Positions 44,898 to 57,936 of a stretch of 64,000 nt of DNA are shown in pieces. Below the pieces are notes generated by a model. The model had not been told where the DNA came from, did no database searches, and saw only the letters and a list, made by a program, of their open reading frames with translations. The translations under genes were made by a program, and so were the position numbers. Every line of letters starts with the position of its first letter. Positions within the stretch are counted from its first letter, which is position 1. Where the stretch lies: assembly GCA_009676745.1 (NCBI GenBank), contig CP046062.1:498501-562500 (forward strand), written 5' to 3'. This stretch comes from Leuconostoc mesenteroides subsp. mesenteroides (GTDB lineage Bacteria; Bacillota; Bacilli; Lactobacillales; Lactobacillaceae).

Positions 44898-46244
44898 GTG
44901 ACAAAACCAATAACCAAAGAAGAATTATGGTCAAAAGTGCAAGCCGAATTTTTTACCAAGCTCGGTCGTGTTACTTTTTCCACCTATATAGAACCGCTAA
45001 AACCGCTGACACTAGGGGATACTAGTTTAACATTATCGGTCCCAAGTGATATGGCACAAGATATCATTGATCAATGGGATAGTGAATATTCCATGGATTT
45101 TGTACAATTTGCTATGTCGATTGCTGATGGTTTTATTAAACCTGACTTGCAGGTAGCAGAAGCAAAGCCTACCACCATACCAACTTTTTCAGATAATTTA
45201 TCATTTACGCGCGAATCTGACTTAAATCCAGATTTTACTTTTGAAAAATTTGTTATCGGTTCAGGCAACGAAAATGCCTATGCTGTCGCACGTGCCGTTG
45301 CTGACGAACCAGGACAAGTATACAATCCTTATTTAATTTATGGCGGAGTCGGCCTTGGAAAAACACATTTGATGCAAGCTATCGGTAACGCTTATGCTGT
45401 GTCAACGCCAAGCGCACATATTAAGTACGCTACAGCTGAAGATTTTTTGAACGATTTTACTGAATCTTTACGCGCAGGAGATGGCGCTACAGCAGCTTTC
45501 AAGCAAGAATATCGATCTGTTGACCTTTTACTTGTTGATGATATTCAATTCTGGTCTGGAAAAGAAAAAGTTCAAGAAGAATTTTTCAATACATTTAATG
45601 TTTTGACAAAAAATGGTAAGCAGATTGTCATGACTTCAGACAAATTACCAACAGAAATCGTTGATTTGCAAACACGATTAACATCACGTTTTGAAGCCGG
45701 TATTATGATGGATATTCAAAAGCCTGATTTACCAACAAGAGTAGCTATTCTACAAAATTTATCTGAATCTGATGGCTTAAATATTCCTAATGATGTATTA
45801 GAACTAATTGCCGAAAAAATTGATTCTAATGTGCGTAGCTTAGAAGGGGCATTCCATAAGTTTGAAGCCAGTTTGCGATATATGAATAAGCCGGCTACAA
45901 AAGAAACTGCGCAACAAATATTAGGTGATTTAAATATTAACCAAGGTTTCAAGATCACTGTTGAACGTATTCAACAAGTTGTGGCAGATTATTACATGCA
46001 AACTATCGATGATCTTAAAAGTTCAAGTCGCAAAAAAGATCTTGTCACTGCACGACATGTTGCTATGTATCTCACACGAACGCTGACAAATGAAAGTTTA
46101 CCTGATATTGGTCGTTCATTTGGTGGACGTGATCATTCTTCAGTCCTACATGCTACAACCAAAATAACTGAAAAATCAGAGAGTGATCCACGTACAAAAG
46201 AAATGTTAGATGCCCTAACGGATGAAATTAAACATGGAAAATAA
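44898..46244 (+). CDS. dnaA: Chromosomal replication initiator DnaA
   Basis: 448 residues from GTG 44898 (AGGAGA upstream). Domain I, linker, AAA+ domain with Walker A GGVGLGKTHL and Walker B LLLVDDIQFW, and the C-terminal DNA-binding motif GGRDHSSVLHATTKI. Binds DnaA boxes on both sides of its own gene to open oriC. Confidence 0.99.
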   Translation: MTKPITKEELWSKVQAEFFTKLGRVTFSTYIEPLKPLTLGDTSLTLSVPSDMAQDIIDQWDSEYSMDFVQFAMSIADGFIKPDLQVAEAKPTTIPTFSDNLSFTRESDLNPDFTFEKFVIGSGNENAYAVARAVADEPGQVYNPYLIYGGVGLGKTHLMQAIGNAYAVSTPSAHIKYATAEDFLNDFTESLRAGDGATAAFKQEYRSVDLLLVDDIQFWSGKEKVQEEFFNTFNVLTKNGKQIVMTSDKLPTEIVDLQTRLTSRFEAGIMMDIQKPDLPTRVAILQNLSESDGLNIPNDVLELIAEKIDSNVRSLEGAFHKFEASLRYMNKPATKETAQQILGDLNINQGFKITVERIQQVVADYYMQTIDDLKSSSRKKDLVTARHVAMYLTRTLTNESLPDIGRSFGGRDHSSVLHATTKITEKSESDPRTKEMLDALTDEIKHGK

Positions 46245-46289
46245 CGCAAACCATTACTCACGAAAATATATGTTTATAACATTGTACAA

Positions 46290-46440
46290 ATAGGGTAGTT
46301 ACCAACAAGGTTGTGAACAACTGCTTTTAAACGTTCTTTTAGCCACAGGGTACTTTTCCACAACATCAACACCCCTTATTATTACTATTACATATTTTTT
46401 ATATCATTATTAATATCACTATCACTTATTTGCTTATTTT
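46290..46440. other. oriC unwinding element between dnaA and dnaN
   Basis: A DnaA box TTTTCCACA (46354-46362) is followed by a short GC stretch (ACACCCC) and then TTATTATTACTATTAC (46376-46391). Read on the lower strand 3' to 5', this is AAT AAT AAT GAT AAT, a row of DnaA-trio-like repeats, then 45 bp of pure AT-rich DNA. This order (box, GC, trios, AT) matches the basal unwinding system described for Firmicute origins. A degenerate box TTGTGAACA lies at ~46310. Confidence 0.75.
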
Positions 46441-46456
46441 AAAAAGGAGCAACATT

Positions 46457-47593
46457 ATGCAATTTACAATTAACCGTTCGGCCTTTATTAAAGCGCTCAA
46501 TGATGTATCACGTGCTATCTCATCACGAACAACGATTCCAATTTTGACGAATATCAAATTAGTATTAAACGACGAAGAATTAGTCCTTACTGGTTCAAAT
46601 GCAGATCTTTCTATTGAAACAACAGTGCCACAATCAGATACGAGTGCCCAATTAATTATTACAACTCCTGGTGGCATTACCTTACCTGCAACTTTCTTTA
46701 TTAATATCGTTAAACGTCTTCCTAGTGATACAATGACACTCAATGTCGAAGGCTTACGAGCTACTATTACATCAGGAGCTTCATCGTTTACGATTAATGG
46801 ACAAGACGTACAAAACTACCCACAATTACCAGAAATGGATGATGTGCAAAGCTTGAGCGTTTCTGCGGCACAACTTGTCGATATTATTTCACAAACTAAA
46901 ATTTCAGCTTCTACACAAGAAAGTCGTCCAATTTTAACTGGGATACATCTACAACTAACAGGAAGTAGCGTGAAGGCAGTTACAACTGATTCTCATCGTT
47001 TGTCCCAGCGTATCGTTCAATTAACAGGAACTGACGCCAACGATATTGATGCAAATGTTATTATTCCAGCAAAATCATTTAATGAATTACAAGCATTACT
47101 CGAGGGACAAGATCGTGTAGAAATCAAATTTTCTACAAATCAAGCAGTGTTTGATTTAGGACATACGACATTTTATTCACGTTTACTAGAAGGTAATTAT
47201 CCTGAAACAGATCGTTTGATTCCTACGGAGAGTACGACACAAATCACGATTGAGGCAGTTTCCTTACTGGGTGCAATTGATCGAGCAAGCTTACTGAGTC
47301 ACGAAAGTCGCAATAACGTTGTTCAACTATCATTAAAATCAGGGCGCGCAGTATTGACCGGTACATCTCAAGAAGTTGGACAGGTAACCGAAGAGTTGAA
47401 TGCCAATAGTATTGAAGGGGAAGACTTAGATATCTCTTTCAATCCGGATTACGTTCGTGATGCTTTGCGTATTTTTAATGGCAAGCGTGTAGATGTTAAA
47501 TTTACAAGTAATTTACGTCCGTTTACTGTGACGCCTGAAGGAGAAACGGACAATAAGCAATTACAACTTATAACACCAGTACGCACATTTTAA
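46457..47593 (+). CDS. dnaN: DNA polymerase III sliding clamp
   Basis: 378 residues. MQFTINRSAFIKALNDVSRA start; three clamp domains; ends with the conserved QLITPVRTF tail region. ATG 46457 has AAAAAGGAGC before it; an upstream in-frame start is unsupported. Loads on DNA to tether polymerase. Confidence 0.98.
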   Translation: MQFTINRSAFIKALNDVSRAISSRTTIPILTNIKLVLNDEELVLTGSNADLSIETTVPQSDTSAQLIITTPGGITLPATFFINIVKRLPSDTMTLNVEGLRATITSGASSFTINGQDVQNYPQLPEMDDVQSLSVSAAQLVDIISQTKISASTQESRPILTGIHLQLTGSSVKAVTTDSHRLSQRIVQLTGTDANDIDANVIIPAKSFNELQALLEGQDRVEIKFSTNQAVFDLGHTTFYSRLLEGNYPETDRLIPTESTTQITIEAVSLLGAIDRASLLSHESRNNVVQLSLKSGRAVLTGTSQEVGQVTEELNANSIEGEDLDISFNPDYVRDALRIFNGKRVDVKFTSNLRPFTVTPEGETDNKQLQLITPVRTF

Positions 47594-47667
47594 ATTGAAA
47601 AATATGTTATTTGTTCAAATACTTGAAAATAAACCCGTTTAAACAAAAATAAACAAAACACACTGAC

Positions 47668-47707
47668 GAGGCCTAGAATTGCTTATATACAATTTTAGGC
47701 CTCGTTT
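47668..47707 (+). terminator. Terminator after dnaN
   Basis: CGAGGCCTA...TAGGCCTCG stem with an AT-rich loop and TTTTT. A TATAAT-containing promoter for the S4 gene follows at about 47730. Confidence 0.85.
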
Positions 47708-47785
47708 TTGAGCTTTTAGGGTTAAAAAATGGTATAATACTATGGTAACTACCGTGACCATTAACTCATAAAGAGAAAGCGATAT

Positions 47786-48232
47786 ATGACAACCAGCGTA
47801 CGTATCACAACTGAATACATTACTTTGACACAATTATTAAAAGAAGAGAACATTATTTCATCAGGCGGCCAAGCCAAATACTACTTAATGGATTTTCCGG
47901 TGTTACTCAACGGAGAAACAGAAAATCGCCGTGGTAAAAAGTTATACGATCATGATGAGATTGTTATTGATGGCGAAACATACATGATTGAATTAGCAGA
48001 GAACGCTGAAGAATTGATAGCAGAAGCTGAGATTCAAAAAGCTGAACGTGCTATGAACGCTAAAAAAACTGTCCGTGATGATCGTATTAAGGCACAAAAG
48101 GCAGCTGTAGCGAAAGCTCGTAAGGAAGCTAGATTTGCTGAACTACGCAAAAAGAATCGTACTCGTGCTGGTGGCTTTGGTCGTTCGACAAATAAACCTA
48201 AAGGACCTGGTTCGTGGAACTCGAATCGTTAA
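47786..48232 (+). CDS. yaaA: S4-domain protein, YaaA-like with extended tail
   Basis: 148 residues. Residues ~1-72 are an S4 RNA-binding domain ([31 protein letters not shown]), as in YaaA between dnaN and recF. Typical YaaA is about 70 residues; here a ~75-residue Lys/Arg/Glu-rich tail ([20 protein letters not shown]) is added. Overlaps recF by 19 nt. RNA or ribosome binding is inferred. Confidence 0.85.
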   Translation: MTTSVRITTEYITLTQLLKEENIISSGGQAKYYLMDFPVLLNGETENRRGKKLYDHDEIVIDGETYMIELAENAEELIAEAEIQKAERAMNAKKTVRDDRIKAQKAAVAKARKEARFAELRKKNRTRAGGFGRSTNKPKGPGSWNSNR

Positions 48233-49338
48233 AACTTGATCATTATCGTAATTATTCAGATTTAGCGCTGGAATTTAGCTCGGGTGTGAATGTTTTTCTT
48301 GGTGAAAATGCGCAAGGAAAAACAAACTTATTAGAAAGTATTTATGTATTGGCACTGGCAAGGTCACATAGAACCAGCAGTGACAAAGATTTGGTTCAAT
48401 GGCAAGCAAAAGAAGCAACCATTAGTGGCCGGGTTAAACGCTCCGTTAGTGAAATTCCGCTGTCACTTCATTTTTCTAATAAGGGTAAAAAAGCACGAGT
48501 TAATCATCTTGAACAATCAAAGCTGTCGCATTATATTGGACAACTCAATGTCATTTTATTTGCACCAGAAGATCTTGAACTTGTTAAAGGGGCACCTAGT
48601 GTACGCCGTCGGTTTATTGACATGGAGTTTGGACAAATGAATCCCTTGTATCTGTATAACACGACACAGTATAAGCGGATTTTAAAAGAAAGAAATGCCT
48701 ATCTTAAGCGTTTGCAACTCAAACAAACAACGGACACAGTATTCTTGGATGTATTGAGCGAACAATTGGTTGATGTAGGGTCACAAATTTTAGTTGCACG
48801 TCAAGAATTTTTAAATAAATTAGAATTAGCTGCGCAACCAATTCATGCGGAAATATCTGATCAGCGTGAAGCCTTGAAATTACGTTACATGAGTTCAGTT
48901 GATTTTACGACAGATGCTAGTCTTGAAGAGGTAAAAGCGGTATTTTCTGATGTATTGTCACGTCAGCGCTCACGTGAAATTATGCAAGGATCGACAATGG
49001 TTGGTCCGCATCGCGACGAATTACAATTTGATGTTAATGGAAATAATGTGGCTGTTTTTGGCTCACAAGGGCAGCAGCGCACAACGGCGTTAGCTATTAA
49101 GTTAGCTGAAATTGATTTAATGCAACAAGAAACTGGTGAGTATCCAGTATTACTTCTCGATGATGTACTTAGTGAACTTGATGCCAGTCGGCAAACACAT
49201 TTGTTACTGGCAATTCAAGATAAGGTGCAAACATTTATTACTGCGCCAACACTCAGCGATATTGCACGGCAGCTCATCCGAAAACCACGTATGTTTCATG
49301 TGAACCAAGGCATGGTTATACTCGAAAACGACACGTAG
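48214..49338 (+). CDS. recF: DNA repair and replication protein RecF
   Basis: 374 residues from GTG 48214. Walker [14 protein letters not shown], signature GSQGQQRT and Walker [12 protein letters not shown]. Loads RecA at gaps. Overlaps the S4 gene; standard dnaN-yaaA-recF-gyrB order. Confidence 0.97.
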   Translation: MELESLKLDHYRNYSDLALEFSSGVNVFLGENAQGKTNLLESIYVLALARSHRTSSDKDLVQWQAKEATISGRVKRSVSEIPLSLHFSNKGKKARVNHLEQSKLSHYIGQLNVILFAPEDLELVKGAPSVRRRFIDMEFGQMNPLYLYNTTQYKRILKERNAYLKRLQLKQTTDTVFLDVLSEQLVDVGSQILVARQEFLNKLELAAQPIHAEISDQREALKLRYMSSVDFTTDASLEEVKAVFSDVLSRQRSREIMQGSTMVGPHRDELQFDVNGNNVAVFGSQGQQRTTALAIKLAEIDLMQQETGEYPVLLLDDVLSELDASRQTHLLLAIQDKVQTFITAPTLSDIARQLIRKPRMFHVNQGMVILENDT

Positions 49339-49380
49339 GTTAAATTAATTCATTGGTTTAACGCTATGTGATGATAATAG

Positions 49381-51411
<2,031 letters not shown>

Positions 51412-51484
51412 TCCAAGTGTGTTTAGTATGAAATTTAAAAGCACAATATAAAAGTCATAAATATTTGCGAGGAGTAAATAAGTA

Positions 51485-54031
51485 ATGTCTGAGTTAAACG
51501 ACAGCCGTATTAAAAATGCGAATTTGTCAGAACAAATGAAAACGTCATTCTTGTCATATGCCATGTCTGTTATTGTGGCACGTGCACTGCCAGATGTACG
51601 CGATGGTATGAAACCGGTACATCGACGAATTTTGTATTCAATGATTGAACAGGGAAACACACCAGATAAGCCACACAAAAAGTCGGCTCGTATCGTTGGG
51701 GATGTAATGGGTAAATATCACCCCCACGGAGATTCTGCAATTTATGAGTCAATGGTCCGGATGGCGCAACCTTTTTCGTATCGACACATGTTAATTGACG
51801 GTCATGGAAACTTTGGTTCTGTCGATGGGGACGGTGCTGCTGCTATGCGGTACACGGAAGCACGTTTGAGTAAAGTCGCCATGGAAATGGTTCGTGATTT
51901 AAACAAAGATACAGTTAATTTTATTCCCAACTACGATGGTGAGGAACGCGAACCAGAAGTATTGCCAGCACGTTTTCCAAATTTATTGGTTAACGGGGCG
52001 ACTGGAATTGCCGTTGGAATGACAACGAACATCCCAACACATAACCTTGCTGAAGTGATTTCTGCACTTCATATTTTGATGAGTAATCCAGAGGCTACTA
52101 CGGCCGAACTCATGGAAGCACTACCAGGACCTGATTTCCCTACCGGTGGGATTGTTATGGGAAAATCAGGAATCCGTCGTGCATATGAAACTGGACGTGG
52201 TACTGTAACTGTACGTGCAAAAGTAGATATTGAGCAACTCAAATCAGGTAAAGAGCAGATTATTGTAACAGAACTACCTTACGCCGTGAACAAGGCACGT
52301 TTAATTGAGCGTATATCTGAATTAGCACGGGACAAAAAGATAGAAGGTATCACAGGAATTCGTGATGAATCCGATCGGGAAGGTTTACGAATTTCTATTG
52401 ATGTTCGTCGTGATGCCTCGGCAAGTGTTATTTTAAATAATTTATATAAGCAGACATTATTGCAAACTAGCTTTAGTTTTAATATGTTGGCGATTGACCA
52501 TGGTGCACCTAAAACAATGAGTTTGAAAGAAATACTTGTTGCTTATCTGGCACATCAGCGTGAAGTTATCCGTCGTCGTACAATATTTGAATTACAAAAA
52601 GCACAAGCGCGTGCACACATCTTAGAAGGGTTACGCATTGCGCTTGACCATATAGACGAAATCATCACCATCATTCGGTCGTCAAAGACTTCTGAGGAAG
52701 CTAAAACTCGTTTAATTAATGGTTATGCTTTGTCCGATAAACAAGCACAAGCTATCTTGGACATGCGTTTGGTTCGTTTGACCGGATTGGAACGTGACAA
52801 GATTGAAGAAGAATACCAAAAACTTGTTGCTCTGATTGCTGATTTGAAAGATATTTTAGCGCACGAAGAACGTGTTGATGAAATTATTTATAATGAGTTA
52901 CTAGAAATCCAAACGAAGTTTGGTGACGAGCGTCGTACAGAGTTGCAAGTCGGTGATGTTCTAAGTATTGAAGATGAAGATTTGATTGAAGAAGAAGATG
53001 TAATCGTAACATTAACTAATAGTGGTTACATTAAGCGCGTTGCAACTGGAGAATTTAAGGCACAAAATCGTGGCGGTCGCGGTGTTCAGGGAATGAACGT
53101 TCATGATGAGGATTTTGTTGACCAGATGATTTCTACATCGACGCACGATACTTTGTTATTCTTTACTAATAAGGGCAAAGTCTACCGTATGAAGGGCTAT
53201 GAAGTACCAGAATATGGACGTCAAGCGAAGGGAATCCCAGTTGTTAATCTGTTGAATTTTGAGGGAAATGAGAAAATTCAAACAGTTATTAACGTTCGTG
53301 GGGAAGCCAGTGAAAGTGATGATTACCTATTTTTTGTAACTCGTTTGGGTGTTGTCAAGCGTACAGCGGTTAAGGAATTTGCAAATATTCGTACGAATGG
53401 ACTAAAGGCCTTAACTTTGCATGAAGATGATGAAGTGCTATCTGTTCAAATTACCGATGGTACGCAAAATATTATTATTACGACACATAATGGTTATTCA
53501 GTTAGCTTTGCCGAAAACGATGTACGTGTTATGGGACGCTCAGCTGCTGGAGTCCGTGGTATTCGCTTGCGCGAAGGGGATCTAGTGGTTGGTTCTGACG
53601 TGTTGAAAAAGGATCATAATGTTTTGATCATCACGGAAAAAGGCTACGGAAAGCAAACACCGGTGAGCGAATATCCAATCAAGGGTCGAGGTGGTAAAGG
53701 AATTAAAACAGCCAATATCACCGAGAAAAATGGTCCTCTTGCTGGAATGACTATTGTTAGTGGTCAAGAAGATATTATGGTTACCACGACACAAGGTGTA
53801 ATGATTCGGTTTAATGTTGATTCTGTCAGTCAGACAGGACGTGCAACGTTAGGTGTACGTTTGATTCGCTTAGAAGATAATGCTAAAGTGGCAACGTTAG
53901 CAAAAGTGGATCATGAGGAAGTGCTTGATGATGTTTCACGTGAAACATCTGACAGTGTACCGTTGAATGAGCAACAAATTGACCAAGTTTCAGAATTATT
54001 AGATCGTGCACAAGACGATAGTGATAAATAA
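51485..54031 (+). CDS. gyrA: DNA gyrase subunit A
   Basis: 848 residues. Catalytic Tyr in [11 protein letters not shown] (~123), winged helix and tower; the C-terminal wheel contains the GyrA box-like [11 protein letters not shown], which favours gyrase over topoisomerase IV. GAGGAG precedes ATG. A perfect parS lies in its 3' part (53932-53947), in an acidic tail codon stretch. Confidence 0.98.
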   Translation: MSELNDSRIKNANLSEQMKTSFLSYAMSVIVARALPDVRDGMKPVHRRILYSMIEQGNTPDKPHKKSARIVGDVMGKYHPHGDSAIYESMVRMAQPFSYRHMLIDGHGNFGSVDGDGAAAMRYTEARLSKVAMEMVRDLNKDTVNFIPNYDGEEREPEVLPARFPNLLVNGATGIAVGMTTNIPTHNLAEVISALHILMSNPEATTAELMEALPGPDFPTGGIVMGKSGIRRAYETGRGTVTVRAKVDIEQLKSGKEQIIVTELPYAVNKARLIERISELARDKKIEGITGIRDESDREGLRISIDVRRDASASVILNNLYKQTLLQTSFSFNMLAIDHGAPKTMSLKEILVAYLAHQREVIRRRTIFELQKAQARAHILEGLRIALDHIDEIITIIRSSKTSEEAKTRLINGYALSDKQAQAILDMRLVRLTGLERDKIEEEYQKLVALIADLKDILAHEERVDEIIYNELLEIQTKFGDERRTELQVGDVLSIEDEDLIEEEDVIVTLTNSGYIKRVATGEFKAQNRGGRGVQGMNVHDEDFVDQMISTSTHDTLLFFTNKGKVYRMKGYEVPEYGRQAKGIPVVNLLNFEGNEKIQTVINVRGEASESDDYLFFVTRLGVVKRTAVKEFANIRTNGLKALTLHEDDEVLSVQITDGTQNIIITTHNGYSVSFAENDVRVMGRSAAGVRGIRLREGDLVVGSDVLKKDHNVLIITEKGYGKQTPVSEYPIKGRGGKGIKTANITEKNGPLAGMTIVSGQEDIMVTTTQGVMIRFNVDSVSQTGRATLGVRLIRLEDNAKVATLAKVDHEEVLDDVSRETSDSVPLNEQQIDQVSELLDRAQDDSDK
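53932..53947. other. parS site inside gyrA
   Basis: TGTTTCACGTGAAACA, an exact match. It encodes part of VSRET in the GyrA tail. Together with the site at 40532 it brackets oriC, as expected for ParB/SMC loading. Confidence 0.9.
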
Positions 54032-54033
54032 TA

Positions 54034-54081
54034 AAAAATAAACCAACAGGACGTTAGCAACCTGTTGGTTTATTTTTTATA
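54034..54081 (+). terminator. Terminator after gyrA
   Basis: AAATAAACCAACAGG / CCTGTTGGTTTATTT with a 10-nt loop and T's. Confidence 0.9.
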
Positions 54082-54175
54082 AAGGATAGAACAACCGAGA
54101 GTCTGGTAGCAAACAAATAGTATAACAATTGATTTTCATAATGGTATAATACATTAAAATTAAGGAGTAATGATT

Positions 54176-54649
54176 ATGAGCATGTACGATTATTTCGCAA
54201 CCTTAGAAAATGGGGAAACTTATTCACTTAGTAAGCTAGCCAATCATCCAGTAGTGATTGTTAATACTGCTACAAAGTGTGGTTATGCTCCACAATTTGG
54301 TGAGTTAGAAAAATTATATAAAAAGTATAAAGATAAAGGACTAATAATTTTAGGTTTTCCATCTAACCAATTCAAGCAAGAGTTAGAAACTGCATCAGAA
54401 GCAGCTCAAGCATGTCAGCTCACTTATGGTGTAACTTTTCCAATGCATCAACTCGTTGATGTGAATGGTAAAGATACAGACCCTTTGTTTAAATATTTGA
54501 AAGAAAATTCAAAAGGAATGCTGGGTAGTAGCACAATCAAATGGAATTTTACAAAGTTTTTAGTGGACAAAGAAGGAAACGTTGTGAAACGTTACGCACC
54601 AAAAACAGCGCCAAAGGAACTTGAAGAAGATATTAAAAATGTTTTATGA
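54176..54649 (+). CDS. Glutathione peroxidase-like thiol peroxidase
   Basis: 157 residues. Peroxidatic Cys35 in NTATKCGYAPQF, then GFPSNQF (Gln) and IKWNFTKFLVD (Trp, Asn), the GPx tetrad with Cys in place of selenocysteine. Bacterial members often use thioredoxin. ATG 54176 is chosen because AAGGAG lies 8 nt before it; ATG 54170 is too close. Confidence 0.92.
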   Translation: MSMYDYFATLENGETYSLSKLANHPVVIVNTATKCGYAPQFGELEKLYKKYKDKGLIILGFPSNQFKQELETASEAAQACQLTYGVTFPMHQLVDVNGKDTDPLFKYLKENSKGMLGSSTIKWNFTKFLVDKEGNVVKRYAPKTAPKELEEDIKNVL

Positions 54650-54924
54650 GAGTTAAGTATGCCATAAAAAACTGAAGTACGTATCTTGGTTACTAGAAAT
54701 ACGAATAATGCTATCGACATATTAATGCGATATATCATGAACTTCCTGTAATCGCGTATAATATTAATTATGGATCAAATACAGACATGTCAAATGAGCA
54801 ATTAAAACAATTGTTCATTATGATTAGCGCTGTAAGTAGTGGCAAAATTTGAACTTGCAATGAGTTCACTATGATTTAGTCTAAAATCAGGAGAATTGAT
54901 CTCCGTACATATGAGGTACTTTCG
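54650..54924 (+). promoter_or_regulatory. Region upstream of asp1
   Basis: A TATAAT (about 54758) with weak -35. Two hairpins lie before asp1: AATGAGCAATT/AATTGTTCATT (~54792-54818) and GGAG-CTCC (~54892). A 21-codon ORF at 54787 (MSNEQLKQLFIMISAVSSG...) overlaps the first hairpin. It has no T-rich terminator, so it is not called an attenuator. Confidence 0.4.
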
Positions 54925-56388
54925 ATGAAAATTCACATTCTGCCAGACTGGAGCGAACTTGGTGCAGAAATACCACAATTTAATGACAGCATCCATCAAG
55001 CACAATTATTTTTAGAACAAGGACAAAAAGTTACTTTCATCTTGTGTAATTATCTGCCTAAATTGCGTGGTATATTGTCAAACAAAAATATTGATAAAGT
55101 TTCTGTTTGGTCTGCATTTGATGTATTACAACATATTGATTTGTCAGCGCCACGACCTGTGGCATTAAATGATTTTACTTGGCCGGATTATGCACAGTTT
55201 ATGACATTGGCTGATCGAATCTTAGTCAATGTTTCTGGTCGGCACTACGCGACAATTTGGCGTAATCAGTTATCATTTGACCATATTGATTTGTTTACTA
55301 ATGATATGATGACACAACAATTAATTATTGATGATAGAGGATTTGTATCAAAAGTTATCGTATTTGATGAGGGCAATAAAATTCGAACAGACTACTTGAC
55401 CCCTAGTGGTGACATTGCATTGCAAGAGGATGAACTGACAGGTCTTGTAACAACGCAACAGTTGTGGACAGAGCAGACGCAATTTTCTAATATGACGGTA
55501 TTAATTCGTAAACTGGTCAGTGATTACTTGGATAAAATACCAGATGATGAAAACATAATTATTTCTCCAAGCCCAACTACTGATGAGCTATTCGAGAATA
55601 TTATTGTCAGACAACCAATCATTGTCAGCGTACAAAATCAGCATGTTGAATTAGGTAAAAAATTAGAAAAGATTAGCGATTTTATTGTTACGGACAATGA
55701 ACGGCATCGACAACAGGTAATAGCATTTGATGGTGAAAAAAAGGAAGTTGCTATTGTGCCACCATACGCAACAGATATGATGGCAAACGAACAACCTCAT
55801 AGTCCATTGATAAGTCTATTTATTTCAGCACATAATTTATCTGTTGCACAGCAAACAATCGTTATTGCTGCATTAATTAATATTATTAATGCATATGATA
55901 CGACGACAGTTATATTTGAAACTTCTGATAAAACTTCAGCAATGCAAAAACAAATTCATGAAGCGAGTTTGAAAGCTAAAAATGAGCATGGTTTGATAGA
56001 TCAGGACAGTCAAATGGCCTTTAAATCACGTTTTCATTTCTTGGAGCCTCAAAATGAAGAACAACTTGTGCGTTATATGAAAAACACACGAATCTTAATT
56101 GATTTGGATAATGAGCCAAACCAATTCTTACAAACTTTGGCCATTAATTTTGCTATACCACAAATTAACAACACGGAAACAGTCTACCTCAAGCATGACA
56201 AAAATGGTAAAGTATTGGCAGACTTTGTAGAGTTAGACCAAGCAATAAGTTTCTTTTTGGACAATAAAAAACATTTTGAAATAGCGCGAGAAGCATCTGC
56301 AGACATACAAGCGAAATACACTGGTGAAATGCTGTGGATTAAATGGCAGCAAGTATTCAACAAAATAAAAAGTAACATGAATAATTAA
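54925..56388 (+). CDS. asp1: Accessory Sec system protein Asp1
   Basis: 487 residues. KIHILPDWSELGAEIPQFND start and its glycosyltransferase-B-like fold are typical of Asp1. Asp1-3 form a complex that helps export of glycosylated serine-rich adhesins by SecA2/SecY2. First gene of asp1-asp2-asp3; no secY2, secA2 or gtf gene is adjacent. Confidence 0.8.
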   Translation: MKIHILPDWSELGAEIPQFNDSIHQAQLFLEQGQKVTFILCNYLPKLRGILSNKNIDKVSVWSAFDVLQHIDLSAPRPVALNDFTWPDYAQFMTLADRILVNVSGRHYATIWRNQLSFDHIDLFTNDMMTQQLIIDDRGFVSKVIVFDEGNKIRTDYLTPSGDIALQEDELTGLVTTQQLWTEQTQFSNMTVLIRKLVSDYLDKIPDDENIIISPSPTTDELFENIIVRQPIIVSVQNQHVELGKKLEKISDFIVTDNERHRQQVIAFDGEKKEVAIVPPYATDMMANEQPHSPLISLFISAHNLSVAQQTIVIAALINIINAYDTTTVIFETSDKTSAMQKQIHEASLKAKNEHGLIDQDSQMAFKSRFHFLEPQNEEQLVRYMKNTRILIDLDNEPNQFLQTLAINFAIPQINNTETVYLKHDKNGKVLADFVELDQAISFFLDNKKHFEIAREASADIQAKYTGEMLWIKWQQVFNKIKSNMNN

Positions 56389-56415
56389 ATAATTTGATGC
56401 AATGACAGGTGAAAA

Positions 56416-57936
56416 ATGACAATATCAATTTTACAAATTGGCGCAGAAAATTGGGCCCCATATATAACTGATAAGCTCGATTGGTATCACACATCAGTAC
56501 TCGACTTACCTACTTTTTTGGCCATGCAACGAGATCCGTACGTATTGGAGCAAACTTATGTGCTACTCACAGATGATTATCTTGAAAGCACACTACTATC
56601 TAGTCAAATTAATGAATGGCCTGCATTACGAGTGATTTACTTTGCTCATGAAGTAGCTTCTGATTTTCAAAAAATTCTTGATGAGCGGCGCGCTTTTCAT
56701 ATCGAAGAACATACACCAGTAAATGTTGAAAAAAGAATAGTTACTGATATGGATACTAGCCAACATGGTTGTTCGACACGCTTTAGCGCCGAACAATTTG
56801 TTCCTCGTGTGCCTGAAGGGATCCATTTACAACGGCAAGGAGATTTTTCAACACAATTTGAAGGTGAATTCGGAGATGATTGGCAACAATTAGGGACATT
56901 AAAGGCTGGTACAAGCGATTTTCAAAGTGGTCGAGCAAACGAGGTATGGTTGGAATATAATCATACAGAGACAGCCGAGCCAGCCTTGTTGTTTGTGTTT
57001 TACCAAAATGGTGAAGTATTGACTCAACAGTTGATAGCCGGTCAATCACTACGCCAATTGACAACTGTAGTTCCCCCTGAAGATTACGAAAATTATGAAA
57101 TTTTGGTTTTGGGTAAAGGCCAAGGAACTCTTGATTTTTACACGATTCACCAAAGAGTCTCTCGGCATGGGCTAGGGCATTTGCTACCAGGTGGAACATG
57201 GCAACTTACTAAAGAAAATGAAGAAGTGTTAAGTTATTTTAATCCTGGGGATCGTCAAAGGCCACTGATTGTCAGCTTTGCGGATACGAGGCTTCATGTC
57301 GATGGGTTTGAAATGCAAGAAGCCTTAAATCGTTTAGGAACACCCTATTTATTGTTTACAGATGCGCGTATACAGGGTGGCGCGTTTGATATTGGAACAG
57401 CAGAATATGAAGCGACCATCATTAAAATAATTAAGCAAAAAATGAAAATATTGGGACTGCGTGCCAATGACCTTATTTTGATGGGTGCCTCCATGGGGAG
57501 TTACCCTGCTTTGTACTATGCTGCTGATCTTAATCCTGCTGCCATTGTCATTGCAAAGCCGATTGTTAATTTGGGCACGTTCACTGCTGGATCAACTACT
57601 GTACGTAGTTTTGACTATGGTTGGCGGTTAGATGTACGACGTTATTTAAGTGGTTATGCGAGGCCTGATGATAATGTAGCTATGAATGAAAAATTATGGA
57701 AACATATTGAGAATACGAACTGGACAAATATCAAAGTAGCATTATTTTCCATGTCTGAAGATGAATATGATGGTCAAAGCTTAGGTCAATTATTAGATTT
57801 TTTTGCTATGCATAATGCCCCACTAAAGCATAAAAGTGAAGAAGGGCAACATGCGGAGAAACTTGATGAAATGGTTGATTTCATGATGACTAACTTAAAT
57901 TTATTACGAAACACTTTACGAGCGGAGAGTGAATAA
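56416..57936 (+). CDS. asp2: Accessory Sec system protein Asp2
   Basis: 506 residues. N-terminal region, a beta domain (~140-260) and an alpha/beta-hydrolase domain with nucleophile GASMGSYPALYY (~360) and a C-terminal His (EEGQHAEKLDEM). In streptococci Asp2 is an O-acetyltransferase for adhesin glycans and needed for export. GGTGAA precedes ATG. The stop overlaps the asp3 start (TAATG). Confidence 0.85.
   Translation: MTISILQIGAENWAPYITDKLDWYHTSVLDLPTFLAMQRDPYVLEQTYVLLTDDYLESTLLSSQINEWPALRVIYFAHEVASDFQKILDERRAFHIEEHTPVNVEKRIVTDMDTSQHGCSTRFSAEQFVPRVPEGIHLQRQGDFSTQFEGEFGDDWQQLGTLKAGTSDFQSGRANEVWLEYNHTETAEPALLFVFYQNGEVLTQQLIAGQSLRQLTTVVPPEDYENYEILVLGKGQGTLDFYTIHQRVSRHGLGHLLPGGTWQLTKENEEVLSYFNPGDRQRPLIVSFADTRLHVDGFEMQEALNRLGTPYLLFTDARIQGGAFDIGTAEYEATIIKIIKQKMKILGLRANDLILMGASMGSYPALYYAADLNPAAIVIAKPIVNLGTFTAGSTTVRSFDYGWRLDVRRYLSGYARPDDNVAMNEKLWKHIENTNWTNIKVALFSMSEDEYDGQSLGQLLDFFAMHNAPLKHKSEEGQHAEKLDEMVDFMMTNLNLLRNTLRAESE

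Noticed and set aside
49292..49307. TGTTTCATGTGAACCA in recF as parS
   Set aside because: Two mismatches to consensus and inside a conserved coding stretch.
54787..54852. 21-codon ORF upstream of asp1 as another leader peptide
   Set aside because: Few Leu/Ile codons in a row and no T-rich terminator before asp1.
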